Shown here: positions 1-8,087 of the stretch, one piece after another
Layout of the letters: each line of letters begins with the position of its first letter
How positions within the stretch are numbered: position 1 is the first letter of the stretch
Origin: CAMAXB01 sp964476565
Lineage (GTDB): Bacteria; Verrucomicrobiota; Verrucomicrobiia; Opitutales; Opitutaceae
NCBI GenBank assembly: GCA_964476565.1
Contig: CAYZBG010000010.1
Coordinates: 21,120 to 85,119, forward strand
Direction: 5' to 3'
DNA: 64,000 bases
The notes under the pieces: model-generated
What the model was told of the DNA's origin: nothing
What the model saw: only the letters and a program-made list of their open reading frames with translations
The model's database searches: none
Program-made: the position numbers and the translations under genes

Positions 1-151
1 CGACGCCGAATCGCCACGCCACCACGACCTCCTTCCCCGCACCCGCCAGCTTCGCCAACACGACGAAAAATGCGACAGTAAGAACGCCCCTCCAGATCGC
101 CCGATCAGGAGAGACAGCAGACTCGGCCGAGCGAGGAGCGGAAGTGTCCAA
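1..151 (-). CDS. MurJ/MviN-like lipid flippase, N-terminal fragment (cut by window edge)
   Basis: About 50 codons are visible before the gene leaves the window. The reading frame has an in-frame TAG six codons upstream, so the start is the TTG at 151 or something further in. After a polar stretch of about 20 residues the protein enters a hydrophobic helix followed by LAKLAGAGKEVVVAWRFG. This resembles the first helix and cytoplasmic turn of the MurJ/MviN branch of the MOP flippase superfamily, which moves lipid-linked saccharides across the inner membrane. It lies 26 bp downstream of the epimerase on the same strand, so it probably ends a regulator-dehydrogenase-epimerase-flippase operon. A Wzx-type flippase is the alternative. 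The call rests on a short segment. Confidence 0.55.
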   Translation of the reverse strand, partial: MDTSAPRSAESAVSPDRAIWRGVLTVAFFVVLAKLAGAGKEVVVAWRFGV

Positions 152-177
152 CGGAGAAGCGGGCGTCTACACGCCCT

Positions 178-1224
178 TCAGGGTCCCGCAGCACGAAGAT
201 GCTGCACATACCAAGCCATCGCCTCCGCCAATCCTGCCCGGACGTCGAATCGAGGCTCATATCCGAGCAGGCGGCGTGCTTTCGAAATATTAGCCTGAGA
301 ATGCCGGACATCGCCCGCACGAAAATCCGCATGCACAATACGGCCACGGAAGTTCACGCCGTGCTGTGCCAGCCCGTCCCGCAACAATGCAGCCAGTTGA
401 TTAAGGGAGGTACGCGCATCAATGGCGACATTGTAAACTTGATTGACCGCCTCCGGCCCGGCGCAGGCGGCCAGCAGATTTGCCTGTACGACATTGTCTA
501 CATAACAGAAATCACGGCTGGTCTCGCCGTCTCCGTTTATCACGATGTCCGATCCTTGGATCATCGACGAAATCCAGCGTGGTATCACTGCTGCATAGGC
601 GCCGTTGGGATCCTGTCGGCGGCCAAACACGTTGAAATATCGCAGGCCGATGGACGAAAGCCCATAGACTCGGGCAAACACTTCGGCGTACAGTTCATTG
701 ACATATTTGGTCACCGCATAGGGCGAGAGCGGTCTCCCGATGACATCCTCAACCTTTGGCAAGCCCGGATGGTCGCCATAGGTCGAGCTACTCGCAGCAT
801 AAACAAAACGCCTCACCTTAGCATCTCGGGCCGCCACCAGCACGGCGAGGAAACCATCAACGTTGGCACGGTTTGTGGCAATGGGGTCCGCAAGGGAACG
901 AGGTACGCTACCCAAGGCAGCCTGATGCAAAACGTAATCTACAGTCCTTCCGTTGTTGGCAAAGGTAGCCTTGACGCTTTCGGCATCGCAAAGATCACCC
1001 TCTATAAAGCGAAATCGCGACCATTGCTCCTGTGAAACATTACGCTCGACCTCCGCAAGATTGTACCGATGTCCGGTGGCAAAATTATCCAAGCCAATGA
1101 CATGCTGATCCAGGACCAGCAATTCTTCAATCAGATTGCTGCCGATAAAACCAGCTGCGCCAGTCACAAGCCAGTGTTTTGGCGAGAGACGCAGGTCCTC
1201 CTTGATCCGGTCGTAGTGGGTCAT
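178..1224 (-). CDS. tviC: UDP-N-acetylhexosamine 4-epimerase, TviC/WbpP type
   Basis: This is an extended short-chain dehydrogenase/reductase of 348 residues from the ATG at 1224. A GTG at 1242 would add six residues and overlap the upstream gene by 13 bp. The NAD-binding TGAAGFIGS lies at residues 21-29, serines sit near 145-147, and the catalytic YAVTK is at 169-173. The N-terminal lead-in and the segment GLDNFATGH are characteristic of the WbpP/TviC epimerases, which interconvert UDP-GlcNAc and UDP-GalNAc or their uronic acids in the cytoplasm. The length fits this family. The dehydrogenase gene ends 5 bp upstream, so the pair should supply UDP-HexNAc or UDP-HexNAc-uronate for the polysaccharide. 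The exact substrate cannot be read from sequence alone. Confidence 0.88.
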   Translation of the reverse strand: MTHYDRIKEDLRLSPKHWLVTGAAGFIGSNLIEELLVLDQHVIGLDNFATGHRYNLAEVERNVSQEQWSRFRFIEGDLCDAESVKATFANNGRTVDYVLHQAALGSVPRSLADPIATNRANVDGFLAVLVAARDAKVRRFVYAASSSTYGDHPGLPKVEDVIGRPLSPYAVTKYVNELYAEVFARVYGLSSIGLRYFNVFGRRQDPNGAYAAVIPRWISSMIQGSDIVINGDGETSRDFCYVDNVVQANLLAACAGPEAVNQVYNVAIDARTSLNQLAALLRDGLAQHGVNFRGRIVHADFRAGDVRHSQANISKARRLLGYEPRFDVRAGLAEAMAWYVQHLRAAGP

Positions 1225-1229
1225 GGCGC

Positions 1230-2546
1230 TCAGAGCTGCCACCAGTCAAAACCAGCCGCCGTGAGTTCCCCTGCGATGAAGAAACCCTTCACATCCACAA
1301 GCGCAGGTGCCCGGCCACCACCGAGTTGCTTCAAACGTACCAGATCAAACTGAGTGCGAAATTCCCGATGCTTAACCGCCAGAATCACCGCATCGTAAGG
1401 GCCGGCGGCATCGACGTCAGCAAGCAGGGCGACACCGTACTCGTGAAGCACATCCTCCGGATGTGCATTCGAATCAAAGGCGCTCACTTCGACACCATAG
1501 GTCTGTAGTTCTCGATAAATGTCGATCACCCGGGTGTTCCGTACGTCCGGGACGTCCTCCTTGAATGTCCATCCGAGGATCAATACCTTCGCACCTTTCA
1601 CGGGCCGACTTGTGGCAATGAGTTTCTTTACGGTCTGTTCCGCAACGTGTTTGCCCATGCCATCATTGATACGCCGGCCTGCGAGAATGACCTCGGGGTG
1701 GTAATTGAGTGCCTGCGCCTTGAACGTCAGATAGTATGGGTCTACGCCGATGCAATGACCGCCAACCAAGCCAGGGCGGAATGGCAAAAAGTTCCACTTC
1801 GTACTCGCAGCCTGGAGCACGTCAGACGTATTCAGACCGAGACGGTCGAAGATGAGCGCGAGTTCGTTCATCAACGCAATGTTAACATCCCGCTGGGTAT
1901 TCTCAATCACCTTCGCCGCTTCCGCAGTCGCAATCGTGGGCGCAACATGAATGCCTGCATTGATCACAGAGCCATAAACGCTTCTTAATAACTCCGCCGT
2001 CCTAGACGAATCCCCAGCAATAACCTTCTTGATACGATCAACCGTATGTTCTTTGTCACCTGGATTGATACGTTCCGGCGAATAACCGACAAAAAAGTCC
2101 TTTTTCCAGATAAGTCCGCTTGTCCTTTCGATAACAGGAATACAGTCCTCTTCGGTACAACCCGGATAAACGGTGGACTCATAAACAACTGTTGTACCCG
2201 GCTTGATATAAGTTCCGATTGTGCGGGACGCAGAAGTCAGCGGGCTCAGATCAGGCATGCGATGAGCATCGATTGGAGTCGGCACAGTGACGATGATAAG
2301 GCGCGCCTGCGCAATAGCTTCTGGGTTCGATGTAAACTCGATCTGATGCCTTTTCAACTGCTCAGCTGATACTTCACGTGTCCGGTCAACACCGAGCTTT
2401 AGCTCTTCGATCCGTGATGAACTGATATCAAACCCAATCACCTTGAAACGAGATGCGAACAAGACAGCCAACGGCAGGCCAACGTAACCGAGGCCGATTA
2501 CACATATTGAATCTTCACGATTGGACAAAAGCTCGTACTGACGCAT
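1230..2546 (-). CDS. tviB: UDP-N-acetyl-D-hexosamine 6-dehydrogenase, TviB/WbpO type
   Basis: This nucleotide-sugar dehydrogenase of 438 residues oxidises C6 of a UDP-sugar to the carboxylate using NAD. The N-terminal Rossmann motif VIGLGYVGLPLA spans residues 16-27. The central linker has EAAKVIENTQRD with Lys212, and the catalytic cysteine is Cys265 in GGHCIGVDPYY. The C-terminal UDP-binding domain contains LGWTFKEDVPDVRNT. The arrangement and sequence follow the TviB/WbpO group, which acts on UDP-GlcNAc or UDP-GalNAc, rather than UDP-glucose dehydrogenase. It is co-directional with the epimerase, as in Vi-antigen-type pathways that make UDP-GalNAc uronate. The 90-bp leader upstream is AT-rich compared with the rest of the locus and may hold its own promoter. 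Confidence 0.9.
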   Translation of the reverse strand: MRQYELLSNREDSICVIGLGYVGLPLAVLFASRFKVIGFDISSSRIEELKLGVDRTREVSAEQLKRHQIEFTSNPEAIAQARLIIVTVPTPIDAHRMPDLSPLTSASRTIGTYIKPGTTVVYESTVYPGCTEEDCIPVIERTSGLIWKKDFFVGYSPERINPGDKEHTVDRIKKVIAGDSSRTAELLRSVYGSVINAGIHVAPTIATAEAAKVIENTQRDVNIALMNELALIFDRLGLNTSDVLQAASTKWNFLPFRPGLVGGHCIGVDPYYLTFKAQALNYHPEVILAGRRINDGMGKHVAEQTVKKLIATSRPVKGAKVLILGWTFKEDVPDVRNTRVIDIYRELQTYGVEVSAFDSNAHPEDVLHEYGVALLADVDAAGPYDAVILAVKHREFRTQFDLVRLKQLGGGRAPALVDVKGFFIAGELTAAGFDWWQL

Positions 2547-2636
2547 TTGATTTATTGATTACAATTATTGTTATTGATAGAGCTCAGAAAGGATTGTGAC
2601 CCAGATTGGGATTTCGTAGGTCAATTTCTTATAGCA

Positions 2637-3164
2637 TTAGGCATCCCGGTCTTTTCCAAGAGCTAGAACAGCTTGGACCGCAGGAATGACTAACCGCAAC
2701 TGACGATGCCAGGTCTCGAGTTGCCGAATGCGGGCCATTTGAAATTTGCCCTGCGCGGGAGAAGCTGAGGCCAGACAGTCCTTAAGCCCGGTTAAAGAAG
2801 ACCTTCCGCCCCGCACCAAAGGTTCAATCTTTTCCCTGATCAGACCACTGGCCAAACGACGCAATCCCAATTCAGGCTCAAAAAATTCCCGGCGATCATC
2901 GGGCAACGCCACAAGTTTCACCGCCCCGCTCTGACGCAGGAAGGCCAATCCTTGGCTCACCGAACCCTTACTAATGCCAAGCCGAGAAACAATCTGCGCG
3001 AAACAGAGCGGTTCCGGTGAGGCAAAAAGGAGTCCATAAATTGCGCCGATGGATTTTGGGATGCCTAGGACATGAAGGTAATTGGAAAAAAGCGATACAC
3101 ACTCACCCTCGAAGGTGAATTCAGCAGGGGCAGGGTCAGCGGATCTGGAGGTACCTGAATGCAA
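2637..3164 (-). CDS. GbsR/MarR-like winged-helix transcriptional regulator
   Basis: This predicted DNA-binding protein has 175 residues. The start is a TTG at 3164, with no ATG nearby, so the exact N-terminus is uncertain. Residues 25-110 form a winged-helix domain: IPKSIGAIYGLL opens it, LGISKGSVSQGLAFLRQSG is the recognition helix, and the wing lies around VALPDDRREFFEPE. These features match the GbsR subgroup of MarR-like regulators. The C-terminal half is helical and may dimerise. It is transcribed toward the dehydrogenase and divergently from the Wzz-like gene. A perfect 6-6-6 palindrome lies 32 bp upstream of its start. The natural inference is a repressor of itself, the sugar-nucleotide operon and perhaps the divergent export genes. 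The signal it senses is unknown. Confidence 0.75.
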   Translation of the reverse strand: MHSGTSRSADPAPAEFTFEGECVSLFSNYLHVLGIPKSIGAIYGLLFASPEPLCFAQIVSRLGISKGSVSQGLAFLRQSGAVKLVALPDDRREFFEPELGLRRLASGLIREKIEPLVRGGRSSLTGLKDCLASASPAQGKFQMARIRQLETWHRQLRLVIPAVQAVLALGKDRDA

Positions 3165-3195
3165 GAAGGCGGAGATAGGGAGCCAGTGGCCCGAA

Positions 3196-3213
3196 GTTCA
3201 AGAAAAATTGAAC
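3196..3213. promoter_or_regulatory. Candidate operator palindrome for the GbsR-like regulator
   Basis: The sequence GTTCAAGAAAAATTGAAC is a perfect inverted repeat of six bases around a six-base spacer. It lies in the 175-bp spacer between the regulator gene and the Wzz-like gene, 32 bp from the regulator start. MarR-type dimers bind palindromes of about this size. Function is inferred from position and symmetry only. Confidence 0.5.
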
Positions 3214-3339
3214 GGAGGACGCGCGATAAAGCAAAAGACACCCGTCCGACCGTGTCTGCGCTCGCTGAGTTACGTGAATGGAGGATTGTCAACCGTCTCC
3301 CTAAGCTCACGCTGATCAACTTCCGCCTATCATCTGCAC

Positions 3340-4797
3340 ATGCCTCCTCATCAATCTCCATCATCCGCCCCAAGTACTTCTTCGGTTCAGGCCAGACCAG
3401 ACGAACACGACGAGATCATCAATATCAAGGGAATCATTCTTCGCATCGTTCGCGGGTTACCTCAGATAGTAGGCCTCGCATTGATTGGAATGGTTATCAT
3501 GGCCGCAGGCAGCAAACTGCTCAGCCCAATTCAAAGCACGACCACATCAACCCGCATTTCATTTTCGTTCACCGGCTTCGAGAGAGGCGCATATCCCGAT
3601 CAATCCAAGTTCGAGGCCGATGACCTACGGGCGGCGGATCTGATCGGCGAAGCAGCAGCTAAGGTCGGAATGATGGGCGATGGCTCTCAACTCGCCAAGT
3701 TACGCGCTGCGGTATCGGTCGAAGCGGTGATTCCATCGAATATCACGAAAGAGCGTGATCGGTTGCGCGCATCTGGCCAGACTCCGCCCCCGTACATCGC
3801 CGACGAGTATGCCGTCTCGCTGACACTACCGCGTTCGTTCCCGATGAATGAGGGGGAGCGCCGGCGGTTTTTGAACGAGTTGGTTAGCGCATATCGGGAA
3901 CGATTTCAGCGAACTTACACAAAGCTACCAGACGACTTCGGCAACGTGTTTCAGACGCTGCGCGGAGCGGATTATTTTGAGTATGAGTTCATACTTTCGT
4001 CGGACCTGCAGAACTTGAACGCCTTCCTGCAGAAGCAGGCCCAGACGGCCCCTACTTTTCGATCCCAAATCACCAAATTGTCGTTCAACGATCTGATGCG
4101 TTCGGCTGAGCTTTTCAGCCAGCTGCGACTTAATGAAGTGTTGGGGTTGATTCGAACCAACGGCACTTCGCGAGATCGCAGACTCGCCATGGTTAAAATG
4201 GACTACCACCTGAGCCGCTTGGAAGACCGCGAGCGTCAGGCCGTTGAAGAGGAAAGGGTCGTAACAGACCTGATGGCCCGCAACCAGGATCGATCTCAGA
4301 ATTACGTGCTCGGAATCCGCTCGCAAGCCCAACAGCGGCCGGACGCAAATACTCCAATCGTCGATCAAGGCCTGATCGACTCCTTGCTCCAAAATGACGC
4401 CTACAACTTTCTGATGCGCCGTGCTCTCGAAGCGGGCCTTACGGTAAAAGCCATTCAAGCTGAGAAGGCCCGCCTACTGGAGCGTCGCAAGGCGATGGAA
4501 ACGTTTCTGGCCGATGATCAGAAGTCGCAGGCTTCGGCCCAACAGCAACTCGAACAAACCCTGACAAATCTCGAAATCGGCTACATGGATCTCGTGGGTA
4601 AGGTACAGACCACATACGAAGACTTCGCAAAGCGCGAGTTCGCCGATGCGGTTCGCGTCAGCGGCCAGATTACCTCGGAAAGCGTCATTCGCAGTCTCGC
4701 ACTTGCCGGAATCGTCGGACTCTGCCTAGGGGCATCCCTTGGCGTTGGGCTGAGCCTGCTGGATATCTACATCGGCCGCGGGCGGAAGACGGCCTGA
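3340..4797 (+). CDS. Wzz/PCP-like chain-length or export co-polymerase
   Basis: This inner-membrane protein of 485 residues has the two-helix topology of polysaccharide co-polymerases. A first membrane segment spans about residues 37-62 and a second about 448-474. Between them lies a periplasmic region of nearly 390 residues, much of it helical and charged with coiled-coil character, especially about 290-440. The short cytoplasmic tail RGRKTA ends the protein. No tyrosine-kinase domain is fused. Proteins of this shape set chain length in Wzy systems or link ABC exporters to outer-membrane channels. The neighbouring Wzm/Wzt suggests the second role, but sequence similarity to known Wzz proteins is weak by eye. 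The start is the ATG at 3340. No Shine-Dalgarno sequence is obvious. Confidence 0.65.
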   Translation: MPPHQSPSSAPSTSSVQARPDEHDEIINIKGIILRIVRGLPQIVGLALIGMVIMAAGSKLLSPIQSTTTSTRISFSFTGFERGAYPDQSKFEADDLRAADLIGEAAAKVGMMGDGSQLAKLRAAVSVEAVIPSNITKERDRLRASGQTPPPYIADEYAVSLTLPRSFPMNEGERRRFLNELVSAYRERFQRTYTKLPDDFGNVFQTLRGADYFEYEFILSSDLQNLNAFLQKQAQTAPTFRSQITKLSFNDLMRSAELFSQLRLNEVLGLIRTNGTSRDRRLAMVKMDYHLSRLEDRERQAVEEERVVTDLMARNQDRSQNYVLGIRSQAQQRPDANTPIVDQGLIDSLLQNDAYNFLMRRALEAGLTVKAIQAEKARLLERRKAMETFLADDQKSQASAQQQLEQTLTNLEIGYMDLVGKVQTTYEDFAKREFADAVRVSGQITSESVIRSLALAGIVGLCLGASLGVGLSLLDIYIGRGRKTA

Positions 4798-5288
4798 GGA
4801 AACCGACGTTGGAAATCGCCGGGGCGGGAGACCAGGCCTATTGTTCGCACGCGATGTCCACGCCGGTGCGGAGAGCGGGTACCGTGTCGCCGTTCTCCAG
4901 AGAATGGATTTCGGCAGTGCGCTGGAAGCGCGCAGGTTCAGGGGGCCCGGCCGACAGAGGGGGCGGACTACCGGGCGTCGGGGGCGGTTTGGGATCGGCC
5001 GCGGGACGCGGCCGACCGGCCAAGCAGGAAATGGCCAATCCTCCCCGACGTCGGGGGAGGTGGCCTATATTCGTGGGGCGAACCTGACGTTCCGCGAGGA
5101 TCGCGGCGACGGGCGATGATTTTGCGCCTGAGGGTCTGTCACGGCACAAAGCGAGAGAACGATTACGAGAACGAAGGCGGAAGCGGCATCGGGAGGCGCA
5201 GCCTGCGGCTTGCAAAACCCTACCCGCTACCCGCTACTCGTCTCGGGCCCTGAGCCTGTCGAAGGGCTACCCGCTACTTCCTCCCCCC
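4798..5288. other. Non-coding gap with hairpins and short repeat fragments
   Basis: No convincing gene lies in these 491 bp. The short open frames on both strands are arginine- and proline-rich and look like GC-driven noise. Two strong inverted repeats stand out. One is at 4995-5015, with an 8-bp stem TCGGCCGC/GCGGCCGA and a 5-base loop. The other is at 5040-5060, CTCCCCGAC/GTCGGGGGAG with one bulge. Neither is followed by a T-tract, so they are poor intrinsic terminators. The last 135 bp are a string of short repeat fragments, listed separately. Confidence 0.6.
5154..5280. repeat. Composite intergenic repeat island
   Basis: Three different short repeat types follow one another. At 5154-5174 is a GAGAACGATTACGAGAACGA type. 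At 5218-5240 are iterations of CTACCCGCTAC, with another at 5267-5278. At 5245-5267 is an imperfect palindrome containing CCTGAGCCTGTCGAAGGG. The CTACCCGCTAC type recurs at 37253-37280, also just upstream of a gene. From general knowledge the first and third types are common intergenic repeats in several bacterial groups. The copy number in this genome is unknown. Confidence 0.5.
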
Positions 5289-6554
5289 TTGCCTCCGCCG
5301 AACGCCCAAGCCGACACACCTCCGCCCGACGACGATGCGGTCCTTCCGCCGTCGTCAGACCTGTTTGCTCCGACGTGGGGGCGCGCCGCCTTTGGCCTCG
5401 GGTTAGCCGCGGCAGCCTTCTTTCTGCCTCAGGAGGTTCCGCTCGAATACTACCCGCTGAACGAGCCGGGCAACGACATCCTTTACTGGGAGATCTCCTT
5501 CGCCTCGACCGATTTCACCGGCAACACCTTCCTGCGCTACGATGTGGGCAAGGGGTTCAACGACCTGCACTCCATTCAGATTCCCATCGCGCCGACCGAG
5601 CGGACGTACACCTACACCTTCCCGTTGCTTGATGCCCCCATCACCGCGTTGCGCATGGATCCGGCCGACAAGCAGGGCGAGATTCGGATTCGGCAGATGC
5701 GCATCATTGACCGGCGCGAGACGGAGATCCGGCGCTTCACCAAAGACGACATGATGCCGGCATCCGGCATCGCCTCGATTTTTCCCCTCGAGGAAGGCTG
5801 GAAGATCGTCACGGCCGCCGACGCCCACGATCCCTACCTGCGCATTCGCCTCGATGCACCGCTCGTCGCCCACGGGCTGAACCATCGCAATTTCCTGCGC
5901 AGCCTTTACTCGTGGAGCTACCTCGCGCTGATGCTGTGGATCATCCTGCTCGCGGTGTACTTTACCTTCCTCCGACACCGCGACTGGCGAACGCTGGCCA
6001 AATCGGTCTCCTTCCTCGCCCTGCTCGCCCTCGCCTTCTCCGCTGTCGGCAACCGCGGGCTCATCCGCAATTCCTGGGCCTACTCCCGCTTCGAAGCCCC
6101 CGCCGTTGCCCCGGGTGGCCTGCGGCTCGAGTTCGATCTTGCGACCGACCGTCCGGTGTCGTCGCAACTGTTCCTCGACGTCGGCGCAGGCATCCGCGGC
6201 GAGGATTCCCAGCGGCGTGACTTCGAACCGCACCCGTTCATGCAAACGCTGCGCTTCGACCTGCCCCATACGGGCGAGCTGCGCGAGATTCGGTGGGACC
6301 CGGTCGACGCCGCCGCTACGTTTCGCATCTACGGCATCCGGGTCGTCGATCGGACCGGGAGAACGCTGACCAAGCTGCCGCCCAACGCCCTCCATCCGAT
6401 CCAACAGGTGGCCAGCCTAACCGAGGAGGACGGGGCCCTGGTGCTCCGTACCACCGAGAACGCCAACGATCCGATCGTCATCTTTACGCCGGAGGCCTTG
6501 GCGATGATTCAGGCGGCGCGGCAAACCCACGTCGACGCCGCCCAACGGCCCTGA
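5289..6554 (+). CDS. Membrane protein with two repeated extracytoplasmic beta-rich modules
   Basis: This 421-residue protein of unknown function starts at a TTG; no better start is seen. Membrane segments are predicted at about residues 31-48, 207-228 and 236-254. Two regions, about 63-141 and 277-354, are homologous by eye. Each ends in a signature, LRMDPADKQGEIRIRQMRII in the first and IRWDPVDAAATFRIYGIRVV in the second. This 'LR-DP-D ... R(I/F)' pattern is familiar from accessory beta-sandwich regions of polysaccharide biosynthesis proteins. There is no glycosyltransferase domain. It sits 84 bp upstream of the ABC exporter ATPase, so a structural or sugar-binding role in assembly or export is plausible. 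No enzymatic motif is visible. Confidence 0.6.
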   Translation: MPPPNAQADTPPPDDDAVLPPSSDLFAPTWGRAAFGLGLAAAAFFLPQEVPLEYYPLNEPGNDILYWEISFASTDFTGNTFLRYDVGKGFNDLHSIQIPIAPTERTYTYTFPLLDAPITALRMDPADKQGEIRIRQMRIIDRRETEIRRFTKDDMMPASGIASIFPLEEGWKIVTAADAHDPYLRIRLDAPLVAHGLNHRNFLRSLYSWSYLALMLWIILLAVYFTFLRHRDWRTLAKSVSFLALLALAFSAVGNRGLIRNSWAYSRFEAPAVAPGGLRLEFDLATDRPVSSQLFLDVGAGIRGEDSQRRDFEPHPFMQTLRFDLPHTGELREIRWDPVDAAATFRIYGIRVVDRTGRTLTKLPPNALHPIQQVASLTEEDGALVLRTTENANDPIVIFTPEALAMIQAARQTHVDAAQRP

Positions 6555-6638
6555 CGCCAATCCTGCGAGCCCCCTGCCCCGGTCCGACATCGCGCTTTAC
6601 GTCCGGGCGCAGCCCGTCTGTCTTCGCCCTGCGCCGTC

Positions 6639-8084
6639 ATGTCGTCCTCGTCCGCTCCCTCCACCCCTGCCGCTCCCGTGGTTTCGCTCCGCGGCGTGAG
6701 CAAGCATTACACGGTGTGGACCGACCCGGCCGACCGCCTGCTCGCCCCGCTCCGAAAGGCGCTGCTGGGCAAAACTGGCAACGACGGCGCCCAGTCCTTC
6801 ACCGCCGTCCGGGACGTCTCCCTCGAGATCGCACCCGGCGAATGCCTTGGCATCGTCGGCCGCAATGGGGCCGGCAAAAGCACCCTGTTGCAAATGATCG
6901 CCGGCACGCTCCGGCCGAGCAGCGGCGACATCCGCGTGATGGGACGCGTGGCGGCGTTGCTCGAACTTGGCAGCGGATTCAACCCCGACTTCACCGGGCG
7001 GGAAAACATCCACCTTTACGCGTCGATCATGGGCCTCACGAAGGCGGAGATCGACGCGAAGTATGACGCCATCGTGGCCTACGCGGGCATCGGCGATTTC
7101 ATCCATAGCCCCGTGCGCACCTACTCCACGGGCATGGCGGTGCGCTTGGCCTTCGCGGTCTGCGTCCACGTGGACGCCGAGATCCTGATCATCGACGAGG
7201 CCCTCGCGGTCGGAGACGCCCGGTTCCAATTCAAGTGCCACGCCACGCTCGAACAGATGCAGGCGGAGGGACGCACGATCATCTTTGTTTCCCACGACAC
7301 GAACGCCGTGAAGCGCATGTGCCGCTCGGCCGTGCTGCTCGAGCGAGGCGAGGTCCTCTTCAAGGGCGCGCCCAACGACGTGGTCAATCTCTACACCAAG
7401 TTGATCACGAGCCCGCACGGCGTGGAGGCCATCCGGGCGGACATCGCCGACGCCCAGGCACGTGCCCTCGATACGCCTTCTCCGTCGCCGCCGGAGGCCG
7501 TGCCTGTCCTCACCGCATCGGACGTTGCCGACCCGACGCGCAAGGCCGCTGCCTCAGCGTTCACCTCGGTCGCTCCTCATCCTTCCGAAGGCGGGGTGCT
7601 CATTGCGGAGGAACGCGCCCACCAACAGGTCTCCGACAAGGAGTACGCCTACGGGGGCGAGGCCGGGAAGATCGTCTCGGTTGCGATGACCGACGAGCAG
7701 GGGCGCCCGCGGCTGACGTTTGTCACCGGTGCAACCGCCCGCGTGCGTTTCACCTGTGAAGCGATCCGCGATATCGACGATCCCATTTATGCCGTGACGT
7801 TGAAAGATGTGCGGGGACAGGAGATTTTTGGGACCAACTCTTTCTTCCAATCGCTCACGCCCGGCCCGGTTCCGGCCGGACGGAAGGCGTCGGTCGAGTT
7901 CGCGATTCAGCTCAACGTGCAACCCGGGGTGTACTTCGCGTCCCTCGGCTGGGTGCGTCTGGTCGACGGAGAGGTCCAGGTGATCCACCGCCGCTACGAT
8001 GTGCTGCGTTTCGACGTGATGCCGCTCGACCGGTCCTTCGGCATCGCCCACTGCCCGACCTCGATTGTCATTTCGTCCGTCTGA
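6639..8084 (+). CDS. wzt: Polysaccharide ABC exporter ATPase with C-terminal sugar-binding domain (Wzt)
   Basis: This is the ATP-binding subunit of an O-antigen or capsule ABC exporter, 481 residues long. Walker A GRNGAGKST lies at about 74-82, the signature YSTGMAVRLAF begins near 162, and Walker B ILIIDEA lies near 182. The conserved switch HD follows in FVSHDTNAVKR. A low-complexity linker of alanine, proline and serine spans about 265-325. After it comes a beta-rich domain at about 340-478, typical of Wzt proteins that recognise the non-reducing end of the finished chain. Presence of this domain implies that chain termination and export are coupled, which fits the neighbouring methyltransferase and kinase-like genes. 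The permease partner is at 13082. Confidence 0.92.
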   Translation: MSSSSAPSTPAAPVVSLRGVSKHYTVWTDPADRLLAPLRKALLGKTGNDGAQSFTAVRDVSLEIAPGECLGIVGRNGAGKSTLLQMIAGTLRPSSGDIRVMGRVAALLELGSGFNPDFTGRENIHLYASIMGLTKAEIDAKYDAIVAYAGIGDFIHSPVRTYSTGMAVRLAFAVCVHVDAEILIIDEALAVGDARFQFKCHATLEQMQAEGRTIIFVSHDTNAVKRMCRSAVLLERGEVLFKGAPNDVVNLYTKLITSPHGVEAIRADIADAQARALDTPSPSPPEAVPVLTASDVADPTRKAAASAFTSVAPHPSEGGVLIAEERAHQQVSDKEYAYGGEAGKIVSVAMTDEQGRPRLTFVTGATARVRFTCEAIRDIDDPIYAVTLKDVRGQEIFGTNSFFQSLTPGPVPAGRKASVEFAIQLNVQPGVYFASLGWVRLVDGEVQVIHRRYDVLRFDVMPLDRSFGIAHCPTSIVISSV

Positions 8085-8087
8085 ACC

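Noticed and set aside
199..1035. Plus-strand frame of 278 codons opposite the epimerase
   Set aside because: The minus strand carries a full SDR epimerase with all motifs. The plus-strand translation has none.
4838..5215. Minus-strand frame of 125 codons in the 4798-5288 gap
   Set aside because: It is Arg/Pro-rich, crosses two strong inverted repeats and an intergenic repeat, and has no family resemblance.
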